A DNA stretch of 64,000 bases from Pseudooceanicola lipolyticus (GCF_002786325.1 NZ_PGTB01000001.1:124001-188000); one strand, 5' to 3'; shown: positions 43,083-52,139, counted from the first letter of the stretch. Translations and numbers: made by a program. Notes: a model not told the origin generated them from the letters alone.

Positions 43083-43757
43083 ATGGACCTGTTTCTCGAT
43101 CAGTTCGTCAATCCGGAGGTTCTGGCCAAATATGCGCCCCTGATCCTCAAGGGCGCCGGCGTGACCGTCGTGCTGTCGCTGCTGATCGTGCTGGCCGGGA
43201 TCGGGTTTGGCGCTTTGCTGGCCTGTCTGCGCGCCTATCGGCTCCGGCTGGTTTCGTTTCTGATCGTGGTCTTTGCCGATGTCTTTCGGGCGCTGCCGCC
43301 GCTGGTGCTGATCCTGCTCGTGTTCTTCGGTCTGCCCAATATCGGCGTGGTGCTGTCGTCCTTTACCGTCTTGTTCATCGTGCTGACCCTCGTGCTTGCC
43401 GCCTTTGCCGAAGAGATCGTCTGGGCGGGCATCACCTCGATCCCGAAGGGCCAATGGGAAGCGGCGCGCAGCACCGGGCTCGGCTTTACCCAGGCGCTGT
43501 TTTACGTGGTGCTTCCGCAAGCGGTGCGCATGGTTATTCCGCCCCTGACCAACAGGGCCATCGCAATCACCAAGATGACGGCGCTTGGCATGGTCATTGG
43601 CGTGCCGGATATCCTGGGGCAGGCGACGACCGCGCAATCCTTCAGCGCCAATGCCTCGCCGCTGACGCTGGCCGCGGTGGCCTATGTGCTGCTGTTTCTG
43701 CCCTTTGTCATCGCCTCGCGCTGGCTCGAGGCGCGTTTCGCGCGCCCAGGGAGCTGA
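43083..43757 (+). CDS. Polar amino-acid-type ABC transporter permease
   Basis: Membrane protein of 224 residues. It has the HisM-type N-terminal helix segment LILKGAGVTVVLSLLIVLAGIGFG and the coupling region SIPKGQWEAARSTGLGFTQALFYVVLPQAVRM. It lies 5 nt after the ATPase gene and 3 nt before the second permease, with which it forms a heterodimer. Complete, about five helices. Confidence 0.92.
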   Translation: MDLFLDQFVNPEVLAKYAPLILKGAGVTVVLSLLIVLAGIGFGALLACLRAYRLRLVSFLIVVFADVFRALPPLVLILLVFFGLPNIGVVLSSFTVLFIVLTLVLAAFAEEIVWAGITSIPKGQWEAARSTGLGFTQALFYVVLPQAVRMVIPPLTNRAIAITKMTALGMVIGVPDILGQATTAQSFSANASPLTLAAVAYVLLFLPFVIASRWLEARFARPGS

Positions 43758-43760
43758 AGC

Positions 43761-44426
43761 ATGGACGCGATCCTGCAACAATTCTTCAACATCGAGATCA
43801 TGGCGAAATCCATGCCGCTTGTGCTCAAGGGCCTTGGCATGACGCTGTTGATCTGTGCCGTGGTCATCCCGCTGGGAGCATTGGGCGGGCTGGCGGCGGC
43901 GCTGGCCTCGGTCTCTGGCAACCGGTTTCTTCGCAGGGGCGCGATTGCCTTTGTCGATCGGTTCCGGGCGATCCCACCGCTGGTGCTGCTGATCTTCATC
44001 TATGCGGGCCTGCCATTCGCAGGCATGCGCATTTCGCCCTTCGCGGCGGTCACGCTTGGGTTTTTCCTGAACAATTCCGCCTATTTTGCCGAGATCTTCC
44101 GGGCCGGCCTGTTGTCGGTCCCGAAAGGTCAGGCCGAAGCCGCGCGTTCAACCGGGCTGACCCGGGCGCAAACCCTGATCTGGGTCACCCTGCCGCAGGC
44201 GGTGCGCAACGTGTTGCCCGACCTGCTGTCCAACATGGTCGAGATCGTGAAACTGACCTCGCTCGCCTCGGTCGTCTCGCTGGGCGAGATACTGCACGCT
44301 GCCGGGCTGGTACGCTCATTGACCTACAACGCCTCGCCGCTTGTTCTGGCGGCAGGCATCTACCTCTTGCTGCTTTGGCCGCTGATCCGACTGATCAGCC
44401 ACTTCGAGCGGCGGATTGCGAGCTAA
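43761..44426 (+). CDS. Polar amino-acid-type ABC transporter permease
   Basis: Second permease of the importer, 221 residues. The coupling region SVPKGQAEAARSTGLTRAQTLIWVTLPQAVRN and the helix SMPLVLKGLGMTLLICAVVIPLG identify it. It is homologous to the preceding gene and probably arose by duplication. It is followed after 16 nt by the N-carbamoyl hydrolase, tying transport to catabolism. Confidence 0.92.
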   Translation: MDAILQQFFNIEIMAKSMPLVLKGLGMTLLICAVVIPLGALGGLAAALASVSGNRFLRRGAIAFVDRFRAIPPLVLLIFIYAGLPFAGMRISPFAAVTLGFFLNNSAYFAEIFRAGLLSVPKGQAEAARSTGLTRAQTLIWVTLPQAVRNVLPDLLSNMVEIVKLTSLASVVSLGEILHAAGLVRSLTYNASPLVLAAGIYLLLLWPLIRLISHFERRIAS

Positions 44427-44442
44427 ATAAGGAGTACGAGAG

Positions 44443-45378
44443 ATGCGGGAAATCGTGATTGGCGCGGCGCAGATGGGGGGCATCCAGAAGGACGACAGCC
44501 GCAAGGCGGTGGTGGACCGGATGCTGGCCCTGCTGGCACAGGCCGCCGAGGCGGGATGCGATCTTGTGGTCTTCCCGGAACTGGCCCTGACGACATTCTT
44601 TCCGCGTTGGTGGATGGAGGATCAGGCGGAGGTCGACCGCTGGTTCGAGACCGAGATGCCGGGAGCGGAGACCCAGCCGCTGTTCGACGCGGCCAAGCGC
44701 CATGGCATCGCCATTACCTTTGGCTATGCGGAGAAGACGCCGGAGGGCCGGTATTTTAACACCTCGATTCTGACCGACCGCAGTGGGACCATCATCGGCA
44801 AGTATCGCAAGGTCCATCTGCCGGGCCATTCCGAATACGACACTGAACGCGCCTTTCAGCACCTCGAAAAGCGTTATTTCGAGCCCGGCGATCTTGGGTT
44901 TCCGGTCTGGCGCAACCTCGATGCCTGGATGGGGATGTGCATCTGCAACGACCGCCGCTGGCCGGAGGTCTATCGCGAGATGGGGCTTCAGGGTGTTGAA
45001 CTGATCACGCTGGGCTATAACACCCCGGCGGTGAACAGCCAGGACAGCGCCGAGGGCCTGAAAGAGCGGCTTTATCATTCCGAGCTGTCGATGACCGCGG
45101 GCGCCTATCAGAACGCGGCCTGGGTAGTCGGCGTGGCGAAATGCGGCGACGAGGACGGTCATCCGCTGATGGCGGGCTCGATCATCGTGGATCCCAACGG
45201 TTTTGTCGTCGCCCGGGCCGAAACCGACGGTGACGAATTGGTGGTACATGCCTGTGACATGGACCTCTGCGACTTTGGCAAGCGGACGATCTTCGACTTT
45301 GCCCGCCATCGCCGGGTGGAACATTACGGGCGGATCACCGGGCAGACCGGGGTTGTCCTGCCCGACGAGGCGGGCTGA
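44443..45378 (+). CDS. N-carbamoyl-D-amino acid hydrolase (nitrilase superfamily)
   Basis: Cytoplasmic hydrolase of 311 residues that removes CO2 and ammonia from N-carbamoyl-D-amino acids. The catalytic triad is visible: E46 in VFPELAL, K123 in KYRKVHLPG and C168 in MCICNDRRWPE; the CNDRRWPE segment is characteristic of D-carbamoylases rather than generic nitrilases. Length matches the family. With the D-hydantoinase and hydantoin racemase downstream it completes a 5-substituted hydantoin to D-amino acid route. GGAG lies upstream of the ATG. Confidence 0.9.
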   Translation: MREIVIGAAQMGGIQKDDSRKAVVDRMLALLAQAAEAGCDLVVFPELALTTFFPRWWMEDQAEVDRWFETEMPGAETQPLFDAAKRHGIAITFGYAEKTPEGRYFNTSILTDRSGTIIGKYRKVHLPGHSEYDTERAFQHLEKRYFEPGDLGFPVWRNLDAWMGMCICNDRRWPEVYREMGLQGVELITLGYNTPAVNSQDSAEGLKERLYHSELSMTAGAYQNAAWVVGVAKCGDEDGHPLMAGSIIVDPNGFVVARAETDGDELVVHACDMDLCDFGKRTIFDFARHRRVEHYGRITGQTGVVLPDEAG

Positions 45379-45511
45379 GCTGCGCGGCGGCACAAGACGG
45401 GCTGATCCTTCCCGATATCTGGCGCCTTGCCTGCGGCGGAGGCCAGCCTGTCGCGCAGCTTTTTGCAGACAAATATGCAAGGTTGGTGGGGATCGAGCCG
45501 CGCTCGATCCC
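45379..45511 (+). promoter_or_regulatory. structured intercistronic region inside the hydantoin operon
   Basis: The gap holds two possible structures. GCTGCGCG at 45379 can pair with CGCGCAGC at 45452, which is followed at once by TTTTT, resembling an intrinsic terminator with a long (65-nt) branched loop. Then GGGATCGAG at 45489-45497 and CTCGATCCC at 45503-45511 form a perfect 9-bp hairpin ending 29 nt before the next start. Together they may set a lower expression level for the second half of the operon. Confidence 0.4.
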
Positions 45512-45540
45512 GCCACGACCGAAAATCAACGGAGACTGAT

Positions 45541-46473
45541 TTGACTAGTCTGATTAACAGAAATTCGGAAGGCGTTTTCATTATCGCCGCGACGCCCTTC
45601 GACGACACCGGCGCCATCGATTATGACAGTACCGACCGGATGGTGGACTTTTACCTGGAAACCGGGGTCAGCGGCATGACGATCCTGGGCATCATGGGTG
45701 AGGCGCCCAAGATGGCCGGAGACGAGGCGCAGAGCTTTGCCAGCCACGTGATCAAGCGGGTCAACGGGCGCGTGCCCGTGGTGGTCGGCGTCTCGGCCGC
45801 GGGGCTGGACAACATGGCGCGCCTCAGCGCCACCGCGATGGACGCCGGGGCAGGCGGCGTGATGGTCGCGCCCCAGCCCGGGATGGCCACCGAGACCAAG
45901 CTCAAAGGCTATATGGCACAGGTCTGCGCGGCGCTGAAAGACACGCCGATCTGTTTTCAGGACTACCCGCAGACCACCAGCGTGCAGGTCTCGGTCGAAA
46001 CCATTCTGAGCCTGACCGTGGATCATCCGCAGATCGTAATGCTGAAACACGAAGACTGGCCGGGGTTGACCAAGCTCAGCCGGGTGCGGGCAGAAACCGG
46101 CACCGCCGATGTGCCGCGCCTGTCGATCCTGACCGGCAACTCGGCGCTGTTTCTGGCACAGGAAATGCAGCGCGGCGCCGATGGCGCGATGACAGGCTTT
46201 GCCTATCCCGAGATGCTGGTGCAGGTTGTCGCAAGGCACAAGGCCGGCGACGTGGACGGGGCGGAGGACCTGTTCGACGCCTACCTGCCGATGGTGCGGT
46301 ACGAGCAACAGCTGGGTCTCGGCCTTGCGATCCGCAAGGAGGTGCTGCGCCGGCGCGGCGTCATCGCGAGCAACAAGGTCAGGGCGCCGGGACCCGCGTT
46401 GACCGCACGAGACCACGAGGAGCTGACGCGGTTGATGGCGCGTCTGGAAAAGAGACTGGGAGAATTGAACTGA
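45541..46473 (+). CDS. Dihydrodipicolinate synthase (DapA)-family aldolase/lyase
   Basis: TIM-barrel Schiff-base enzyme of 310 residues. The catalytic lysine lies in IVMLKHEDW and the tyrosine in ICFQDYPQTT. The start is a TTG with GGAGA 6 nt upstream; no ATG or GTG with a ribosome site is available before the barrel. DapA relatives in catabolic operons cleave or condense pyruvate-derived keto acids, so a role in biosynthetic lysine formation is unlikely. It lies between carbamoylase and hydantoinase genes, suggesting it handles the carbon skeleton of the imported compound. Confidence 0.85.
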   Translation: MTSLINRNSEGVFIIAATPFDDTGAIDYDSTDRMVDFYLETGVSGMTILGIMGEAPKMAGDEAQSFASHVIKRVNGRVPVVVGVSAAGLDNMARLSATAMDAGAGGVMVAPQPGMATETKLKGYMAQVCAALKDTPICFQDYPQTTSVQVSVETILSLTVDHPQIVMLKHEDWPGLTKLSRVRAETGTADVPRLSILTGNSALFLAQEMQRGADGAMTGFAYPEMLVQVVARHKAGDVDGAEDLFDAYLPMVRYEQQLGLGLAIRKEVLRRRGVIASNKVRAPGPALTARDHEELTRLMARLEKRLGELN

Positions 46474-47261
46474 TGGATCTGGGACTGGCAGGAAAACGCG
46501 CCTTGGTGATGTCGTCGTCCAGAGGCTTGGGGCTTGGCTGTGCGCAGGCACTGGCCGCCGAGGGCGCGCATGTGCTTCTGACCGGGCGTTCGGGCGACAA
46601 GCTGGCCCGCGCAGCGGCAGAGATCAACGCCGCGGGGCCGGGCAAGGCGGATTTCGTCGTCGCCGATCTGACCTCTAAGAGTGTTGTGGACACGCTGATC
46701 GCGGCGGCCGAGGAATTTCTCGGGGGCGTCGACATTCTTGTCAACAACACCGGCGGCCCGCCGCCCGGCCGTATGGTCGAGGCCGATACCGCCGTGCTTG
46801 CGGCGCAATTTGACACCATGGTGATGACGGTGGCCTCGCTGACCTCCCGATTGTTGCCCGCGATGCAGGCGCAGGGCTGGGGCCGGGTCATCACCATCGG
46901 ATCGTCCGGCGTGATCCAGCCGATACCCAATCTTGGCCTGTCGAATGCCATCCGCTCGGCGCTTGTGGGCTGGTCGAAGTCGCTCTCGAACGATGTCGCG
47001 GCAGATGGCGTGACCGTCAACATGCTGTTGCCGGGACGCATCCACACCGAACGGGTCGACGAGCTGGACGAAAACGCCTCTCGCAAAAGCGGCAAGCCGC
47101 TTGATGATATCCGCGTCGCCTCGAAGGCGACGATCCCCGCCGGACGTTATGGGACGGTCGAGGAATTCGGCGCCGTCTGCGCCTTTCTCGCCTCGCAACA
47201 GGCAAGTTATGTCACCGGCAGCCTCGTGCGCTGCGACGGTGGCGCCATCAAGTCGGTATAG
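46473..47261 (+). CDS. Atypical SDR-family protein lacking the YxxxK motif
   Basis: SDR-fold protein of 262 residues with the nucleotide motif SSSRGLGLG and NNTGGPPPG. At the position of the catalytic YxxxK it reads LSNAIRSALVGW, so the Tyr-Lys pair is missing, as in a divergent branch of the family annotated as 3-oxoacyl-reductase-like. It may use another proton donor or act without redox chemistry. It overlaps the DapA-like gene by TGATG and precedes the hydantoinase by 4 nt. Confidence 0.8.
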   Translation: MDLGLAGKRALVMSSSRGLGLGCAQALAAEGAHVLLTGRSGDKLARAAAEINAAGPGKADFVVADLTSKSVVDTLIAAAEEFLGGVDILVNNTGGPPPGRMVEADTAVLAAQFDTMVMTVASLTSRLLPAMQAQGWGRVITIGSSGVIQPIPNLGLSNAIRSALVGWSKSLSNDVAADGVTVNMLLPGRIHTERVDELDENASRKSGKPLDDIRVASKATIPAGRYGTVEEFGAVCAFLASQQASYVTGSLVRCDGGAIKSV

Positions 47262-47265
47262 GCAC

Positions 47266-48732
47266 ATGTACGATCTGGTTATCAAGAACGGCACGATTGT
47301 CACGGCCGCGGACACATACAGCGCCGAAATCGGGATCAAGGACGGCAAGATCGCCACCATTGGCACCGGGCTGGAGGCCAGCGACACCATCGATGCCACC
47401 GGCAAGCTGGTTCTGCCCGGCGGGATCGAGGCGCATTGCCACATCGCGCAGGAAAGCGCGACAGGGGGCATGACCGCGGATGATTATCGTTCGGGCTCGA
47501 TCAGCGCGGCCTTCGGTGGCAATTCCTGTTTCGTGCCCTTCGCGGCGCAGCACCGCAACATGGGCGTGATCGAAACGCTCGATCTCTACGACAGCCGGGC
47601 GCAAGGGGCGTCGGTCATCGACTATGGCTATCACCTGATCGTGGCGGACCCGACCGAGAAGGTGCTTGCCGAAGAACTGCCCGAGGCGTTCCGGCGCGGC
47701 GTCACCTCCTTCAAGGTCTTCATGACCTATGACCTGATGAAGATCGATGACCGTCAGTTCCTCGACATTCTAAGCATCGCCAAGGAAAACGGCGCGCTGA
47801 CCATGGTTCATGCCGAAAACTCGGGCATGATCGCCTGGATGTCCGAGCGACTGGTCGAGGCCGGCCATACCCAGCCGCGCTATCACGCGGTCAGTCACCC
47901 GGCGCTGGCTGAATCCGAGGCGATCAACCGTGCGATTTCTTTGGCCAAGCTGGTGGATGCGCCGCTTTTGATCGTGCATGTCTCGACACCCGAAGGCGCG
48001 GCGCTGGTCAGCGATGCACGCATGGCCGGTGCCAAGATCTTTGGGGAAACCTGCGCGCAGTATCTGTTTCTCACCCGCGACGATCTGGATCGTCCGGGGA
48101 TGGAGGGGGCCAAGTTCATGTGCTCGCCTCCGCTGCGAGACAGCGCCACGCAAGAGGCGCTGTGGCGGCATCTTCAGGCCGGGACGTTCAGCGTGTTCTC
48201 GTCCGATCACGCGCCTTATCGTTTTGACGAAAGCGGCAAGCTTGCCAAGGGGCCGGATGCCACCTTCAAGCAGATCGCCAACGGGATGCCGGGGATCGCG
48301 CTGCGCCTGCCGCTGCTGTTTTCCGAGGGCGTCGCCAAGGGGCGCATCACCCTGCAACAATTCGCCGCCCTCTCGGCAAGCAATGCGGCCAAGCTGTATG
48401 GTCTGAGCTCCAAGGGCAGCATCGCCATCGGCATGGATGCCGACATCGCGATCTGGGATCCGAAGGAAAGCCGCACGGTCAAGGTCGAGGATCAACACGA
48501 CAACATGGATTACACGCCGTTCGAAGGCTGGACCGTCACCGGCTGGCCGGTCACGGTTCTGACGCGGGGCGCGCGGGTGATCGATGGTGGCGCGCTGGTT
48601 GCGGAACCGGGCCATGGCCAATACGTCGCCCGCGATAAGATCGACCTGACGGGCTATCCGGGTCACCGGGCCGCCGAGCTTGACCCGGCGACAAATTTCG
48701 GCGCGCGGATCATGCCGGAGACGCGTTCGTGA
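47266..48732 (+). CDS. D-hydantoinase / dihydropyrimidinase
   Basis: Cytoplasmic binuclear metal amidohydrolase of 488 residues that opens hydantoins or dihydropyrimidines to N-carbamoyl amino acids. Metal ligands are all present: H57-C-H59, the carboxylated lysine K150 in TSFKVFMTYD, H182 in MVHAENSG, H238 in LIVHVSTPEG and D314 in FSSDHAPYRF. The product is the substrate of the D-carbamoylase upstream. Racemase downstream in a GTGA overlap completes the pathway. Length and motifs fit D-hydantoinase rather than allantoinase. Confidence 0.92.
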   Translation: MYDLVIKNGTIVTAADTYSAEIGIKDGKIATIGTGLEASDTIDATGKLVLPGGIEAHCHIAQESATGGMTADDYRSGSISAAFGGNSCFVPFAAQHRNMGVIETLDLYDSRAQGASVIDYGYHLIVADPTEKVLAEELPEAFRRGVTSFKVFMTYDLMKIDDRQFLDILSIAKENGALTMVHAENSGMIAWMSERLVEAGHTQPRYHAVSHPALAESEAINRAISLAKLVDAPLLIVHVSTPEGAALVSDARMAGAKIFGETCAQYLFLTRDDLDRPGMEGAKFMCSPPLRDSATQEALWRHLQAGTFSVFSSDHAPYRFDESGKLAKGPDATFKQIANGMPGIALRLPLLFSEGVAKGRITLQQFAALSASNAAKLYGLSSKGSIAIGMDADIAIWDPKESRTVKVEDQHDNMDYTPFEGWTVTGWPVTVLTRGARVIDGGALVAEPGHGQYVARDKIDLTGYPGHRAAELDPATNFGARIMPETRS

Positions 48733-49385
48733 CCGGCCCGATTGTCGTCATCAACCCCAATTCGAACCAGGCGGTGACCGACGGTCTGGACCGCGCGCTG
48801 GCGTCCTTCCGCCTGACCGGCGGGCCGGCCATTGAATGCGTCACCCTGACCGAAGGGCCCTTCGGGATCGAATCTCAGCTGCATTCCGATCAGGTCGTCC
48901 TGCCGCTGGTCGATCTGATTGCGCGCCGCAGCGATGCCGCGGCCTTTATCATTGCCTGTTACTCGGACCCCGGGATCGACGCCTGCCGCTCGGTGTCGCC
49001 CGTGCCGGTCTTCGGCATTCAGGAAAGCGGTTTGCTGACCGCGTTGAGCCGGGCGGACCGCATCGGGATCGTGGCCATCGCGGAAGCCTCGGAAAAGCGG
49101 CATCGGCTCTATATGCGGCGCATGGGCGTGTCGTCGCGGATCGCCGGGGAACGCGCGCTGAACATGACGGTCGACGAAACCGCCCGCGGCACCGGGACTT
49201 TCACGCGCCTGCAAGAGGTGGGCAGGGCGCTGATCTCGGACGGGGCCGAGGCGCTGGTGCTGGGCTGTGCCGGCATGGCCGTTCACCGGGCCCCGCTGGA
49301 ACAGGTTCTGGGCATTCCGGTGATTGACCCCACGCAGGCGGCGGTCTCGATGGCGATGGGAACGGTGCTGGCGAACCAAATTTGA
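48729..49385 (+). CDS. Asp/Glu/hydantoin racemase
   Basis: Cofactor-independent racemase of 218 residues with the two catalytic cysteines C77 (FIIACYSDPG) and C180 (LVLGCAGM). It interconverts D- and L-5-monosubstituted hydantoins so that all substrate can be used by a D-specific hydantoinase. The start is a GTG in a GTGA overlap with the hydantoinase stop. The N-terminal VVINPNSNQAVTDGL is typical. Member of the hydantoin operon. Confidence 0.9.
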   Translation: MTGPIVVINPNSNQAVTDGLDRALASFRLTGGPAIECVTLTEGPFGIESQLHSDQVVLPLVDLIARRSDAAAFIIACYSDPGIDACRSVSPVPVFGIQESGLLTALSRADRIGIVAIAEASEKRHRLYMRRMGVSSRIAGERALNMTVDETARGTGTFTRLQEVGRALISDGAEALVLGCAGMAVHRAPLEQVLGIPVIDPTQAAVSMAMGTVLANQI

Positions 49386-49403
49386 AAGCGCTAGACATGC
49401 GGC

Positions 49404-50309
49404 ATGAAGATCGCAAGACGCAATGACCTGTCGCTTCGCCTGCTGGAAATTTTCGGCACATTGATGCTGCGGCAAACCACGGTTGCCGCGGCCGAGGAAC
49501 TGGGAATTTCCCAGCCTTCGGTGTCGACCGCGATCAAGCAACTCGAAGAGCAGCTGGGCTTTGAACTGTTCGAGCGCGAGAAAAAGCGCATGATCCCCAC
49601 GAACGAGGCGCGCAGCCTGTTCCAGGAGGTCGAGCCGCTGTTCGAACAACTCCGTTCGGTGGAATCCTGCGTGCGGGATCTGCGCGGCGGCACCGTGGGC
49701 AAGCTGCGCATCATGGCGACGCCGCCGCTGGGCCATTCGGTGGTGCCTGGCGCGCTTTCGGCCTTTCTGGCCGATCGTCCCGGCGTGACCGTGCAATATG
49801 ATGTGCGGCGGATGGACGCCGTGATTGACGCCGTTGCCATCGGGGCCGCAGATATCGGGCTTTGCCTCGGGTTGGACAGCCATCCCGGCGTCGATGTGAC
49901 CACCATACAGTGGGAGCGGATGGTGGCATTGATGCGCGATGATCACCCGCTGGCGGCGCTGTCGATTGTCAGCCCGCAAGATATTGCCGGCCATAATCTC
50001 ATCGGGCTGGATCGTGCCTCGAGTCTCGGGCTGATGGTGCAGAACGCCTTTGACCTCGCGCGCGTGCCCTATACGCCGCAGATAGAGGTGCGCTATTGTC
50101 ACACGGCGGCGGTGCTTGCGCATTCAAGCAACGGGATCGCCGTGGTGGATTATCACACCTCGACCTTCTTGCCCAACATGGCCCTGACCAGCCGCCCGTT
50201 CGACCCGGCAATCTCGGTCCCCGCCTGCGTGATTTCGCGCCCGGGCCGGTCGCTGTCACGCCTGGCGCTGGAATTTCAGAGGACATTCCTTGCCGCCCTG
50301 ACGGGATAG
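49404..50309 (+). CDS. LysR-family regulator of the hydantoin operon
   Basis: Regulator of 301 residues with an N-terminal winged HTH (RLLEIFGTLMLRQTTVAAAEELGISQPSVSTAIKQLE) and a C-terminal LysR ligand domain of periplasmic-binding-protein fold. It is 18 nt downstream of the racemase gene on the same strand, so it is probably co-transcribed with, and controls, the operon that begins near 41469. The inverted repeat at 41367 is the best target seen. Inducer probably a hydantoin or N-carbamoyl compound; that is inference. Confidence 0.87.
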   Translation: MKIARRNDLSLRLLEIFGTLMLRQTTVAAAEELGISQPSVSTAIKQLEEQLGFELFEREKKRMIPTNEARSLFQEVEPLFEQLRSVESCVRDLRGGTVGKLRIMATPPLGHSVVPGALSAFLADRPGVTVQYDVRRMDAVIDAVAIGAADIGLCLGLDSHPGVDVTTIQWERMVALMRDDHPLAALSIVSPQDIAGHNLIGLDRASSLGLMVQNAFDLARVPYTPQIEVRYCHTAAVLAHSSNGIAVVDYHTSTFLPNMALTSRPFDPAISVPACVISRPGRSLSRLALEFQRTFLAALTG

Positions 50310-50404
50310 GGGCAGCGCATTGGGTGCATGTTGAATGGCCCCTGGCTGTGGGCCCATGGCCTTCGCCAACATCAGCCCACACCCAGATGACCCGCTTGCC
50401 TGTG

Positions 50405-50668
50405 CTACACAGCTTTGGGTTCAGCTTGCTCAGCCCGCTGAAACACCGCCAAGGTGGCAAAGACCCCGGCAAGCACGAAAACGTGGCCGATCGTCGAAAC
50501 TCCGAACGCCACATAGCTGCCGATCGCCACGGCGAAAATCGTACTCCACATCCATGCGAGGATTTGCATAAGCATATGCGCTGTCATCAATGGAAAGCTG
50601 CGAAGAGGATTGCGGCGCTCGTTCATCACCACGTCCCATGCCAGTTTGACTGAAGATCTGGAAATCAT
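50405..50668 (-). CDS. Small hypothetical membrane protein
   Basis: Protein of 87 residues with two hydrophobic helices (MQILAWMWSTIFAVAIGSYV and, after FGVST, IGHVFVLAGVFATLAVF) and polar ends. Reality of the gene is supported by a strong ribosome site (AAGGAGGAG about 3-8 nt before the ATG) and by the charge pattern of a small inner-membrane protein (RSSVKLAWDVVMNERRNP before the helices). I do not recognise a function. It is convergent with the LysR gene and isolated from the M29-like gene by a 391-nt gap. Confidence 0.6.
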   Translation of the reverse strand: MISRSSVKLAWDVVMNERRNPLRSFPLMTAHMLMQILAWMWSTIFAVAIGSYVAFGVSTIGHVFVLAGVFATLAVFQRAEQAEPKAV

Positions 50669-51059
50669 TTTCTCCTCCTTTTTCTTTGTGCCTTGGATAC
50701 GCGCGCACCGGAGCGGCAGATCAACTTTTTCACGAAGTCGTCAGAAACATCCCGAAGGTGTGGGAGAAGGCCGGGGGCATTTCCGGAGCATCGCTATCGC
50801 TCTGACGCATTCGCATTTCAGGGATCGCCGGACGCGCGCGATCATCCGATTCCCGATCCAGTGTCGCGACGTCCTTCTCGGACATCGCCGGCTTGGTCGA
50901 TGCGGCAGTGCCAAACGCCGATGCCATGTGCTCGATCACCAAGTTCGGCATGGCACTCGGTCCGGTGGCGTGCTCCTGCCTCACTCAATCCGCTGATCAT
51001 TGCCGGATGGACACCGGTCTTCCTGCCCGGCCCGCAGCGTGTCCATCTTGGCCTGGTCG
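50669..51059. other. gap without a supported gene
   Basis: These 391 nt hold only short open frames without ribosome sites, signal or domain features. A minus-strand frame ending near 50730 and a plus-strand frame near 50693 were considered and not accepted. Base composition is slightly less GC-rich at the left end, near the promoter of the small membrane protein. I see no RNA gene, repeat or terminator. Confidence 0.5.
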
Positions 51060-52139
51060 CTAGAGCCCGATCTCGCGTTGAGGCGCCTCGAACGCCTGGC
51101 GCAGCTCTAGGCAACCGTCAAGAATGGCGCCCCCGCCGGGCAGGAGATGCGGACGGAAGACGCCATCTTTCCAAAGAGCAATACCGTCGGCTTCAACGGT
51201 CGGGTCGATCACGTTCCAGCTGATTTCACCTGGAGGTTCGGCGCCGCAGGTGTGGAAATGCAATATTCGCGGGTTTCCGAAGGCAGAGCCGCTCCAGACC
51301 TCGTAAGAGCGTTCGATTGGCCCCTCGAATCGGCAGCCGGGATGGATGCCCGCGTGCCACGAGTGCACGGCGCGATGGTCGAGGCCGTAACGTTCGGCGA
51401 CGGACGTCAGATGCTTGGTCGCGCGCCGTGCGCCGGCATCGTCCCCGGTGAATTCGGTGAACCTGCCCTGCTCGAAATTTGCAAAGACCTCGGGCGGCAA
51501 GGTGACGGTGAACGGGTCGTAATAGCGCGCACCGGTACCGGTAAGGAATCCCGGCATCGCCACCCGGCCCGAGAAACCCTCGGCGCTAATGGGCGAGAAC
51601 ACCGATAGTGGAAACCTCAGACAATGCGTGTCCGAGGGGGCGTGACCGCGCGGTGCGCGCCCGCGGACATCGGTGCCGCGGCCACAGGTGATCCGGATCT
51701 CGGTTGCGGCGGCAAGGGCGCGGTCGGTCAGGTCGCGCAGGGCCACGAGCGCCGGGTAAGGGATGGTTCCGAAAGTCGAGGCGAGGGTACGGGCATCGAG
51801 CGCATAGCACTGCACGGTGCGCGTCGCTGTCGAGGGGGTCTCGAACCGCAGCTGGTCGCCCAGGCGCGACAGCGACACCACGACATCGGCATCGGCATCG
51901 GCAAACTGCGGAAGTAGCTCGGCAGGGATGCTGCGGGCCTCGGGGTGAAATCCGGTGTCCACCTGGCGGACATCGCAGCCAAGAGAATGCGCCGCCGTCG
52001 CCACGCATGGGGCAAGATCAGCGGAATAGAACCTGTGTCCGGGGTCTTCAATGGCAAGCAGAACGCGCTCGCCAGCCCGGACCCCGGCGCAGGTTTCAAG
52101 AAGGTTGATCGCGCCCGGATTGATTGACGCGGCAGTCAC
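51060..52139 (-). CDS. M29 aminopeptidase/NicX-like family protein
   Basis: Protein of 359 residues resembling the aminopeptidase T/2,5-dihydroxypyridine dioxygenase (NicX) superfamily: CAGVRAGERVLLAIEDPGH at the N-terminus, then an alpha/beta domain, then candidate metal-site segments HSWHAGIHPGC and ILHFHTCG. In the late region where NicX has an HxD pair, this protein reads GEISWNVIDP, so metal binding cannot be taken for granted. The start is a GTG in a GTGA overlap with the preceding gene. With two CMD-family proteins and a nearby Rieske oxygenase, ring degradation is a reasonable guess. Assignment is tentative. Confidence 0.5.
   Translation of the reverse strand: MTAASINPGAINLLETCAGVRAGERVLLAIEDPGHRFYSADLAPCVATAAHSLGCDVRQVDTGFHPEARSIPAELLPQFADADADVVVSLSRLGDQLRFETPSTATRTVQCYALDARTLASTFGTIPYPALVALRDLTDRALAAATEIRITCGRGTDVRGRAPRGHAPSDTHCLRFPLSVFSPISAEGFSGRVAMPGFLTGTGARYYDPFTVTLPPEVFANFEQGRFTEFTGDDAGARRATKHLTSVAERYGLDHRAVHSWHAGIHPGCRFEGPIERSYEVWSGSAFGNPRILHFHTCGAEPPGEISWNVIDPTVEADGIALWKDGVFRPHLLPGGGAILDGCLELRQAFEAPQREIGL

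Noticed and set aside
50730-50984. Minus-strand 84-codon frame in the 50.7-51.0 kb gap
   Set aside because: No ribosome site, no hydrophobic or domain feature, and composition like noncoding sequence.
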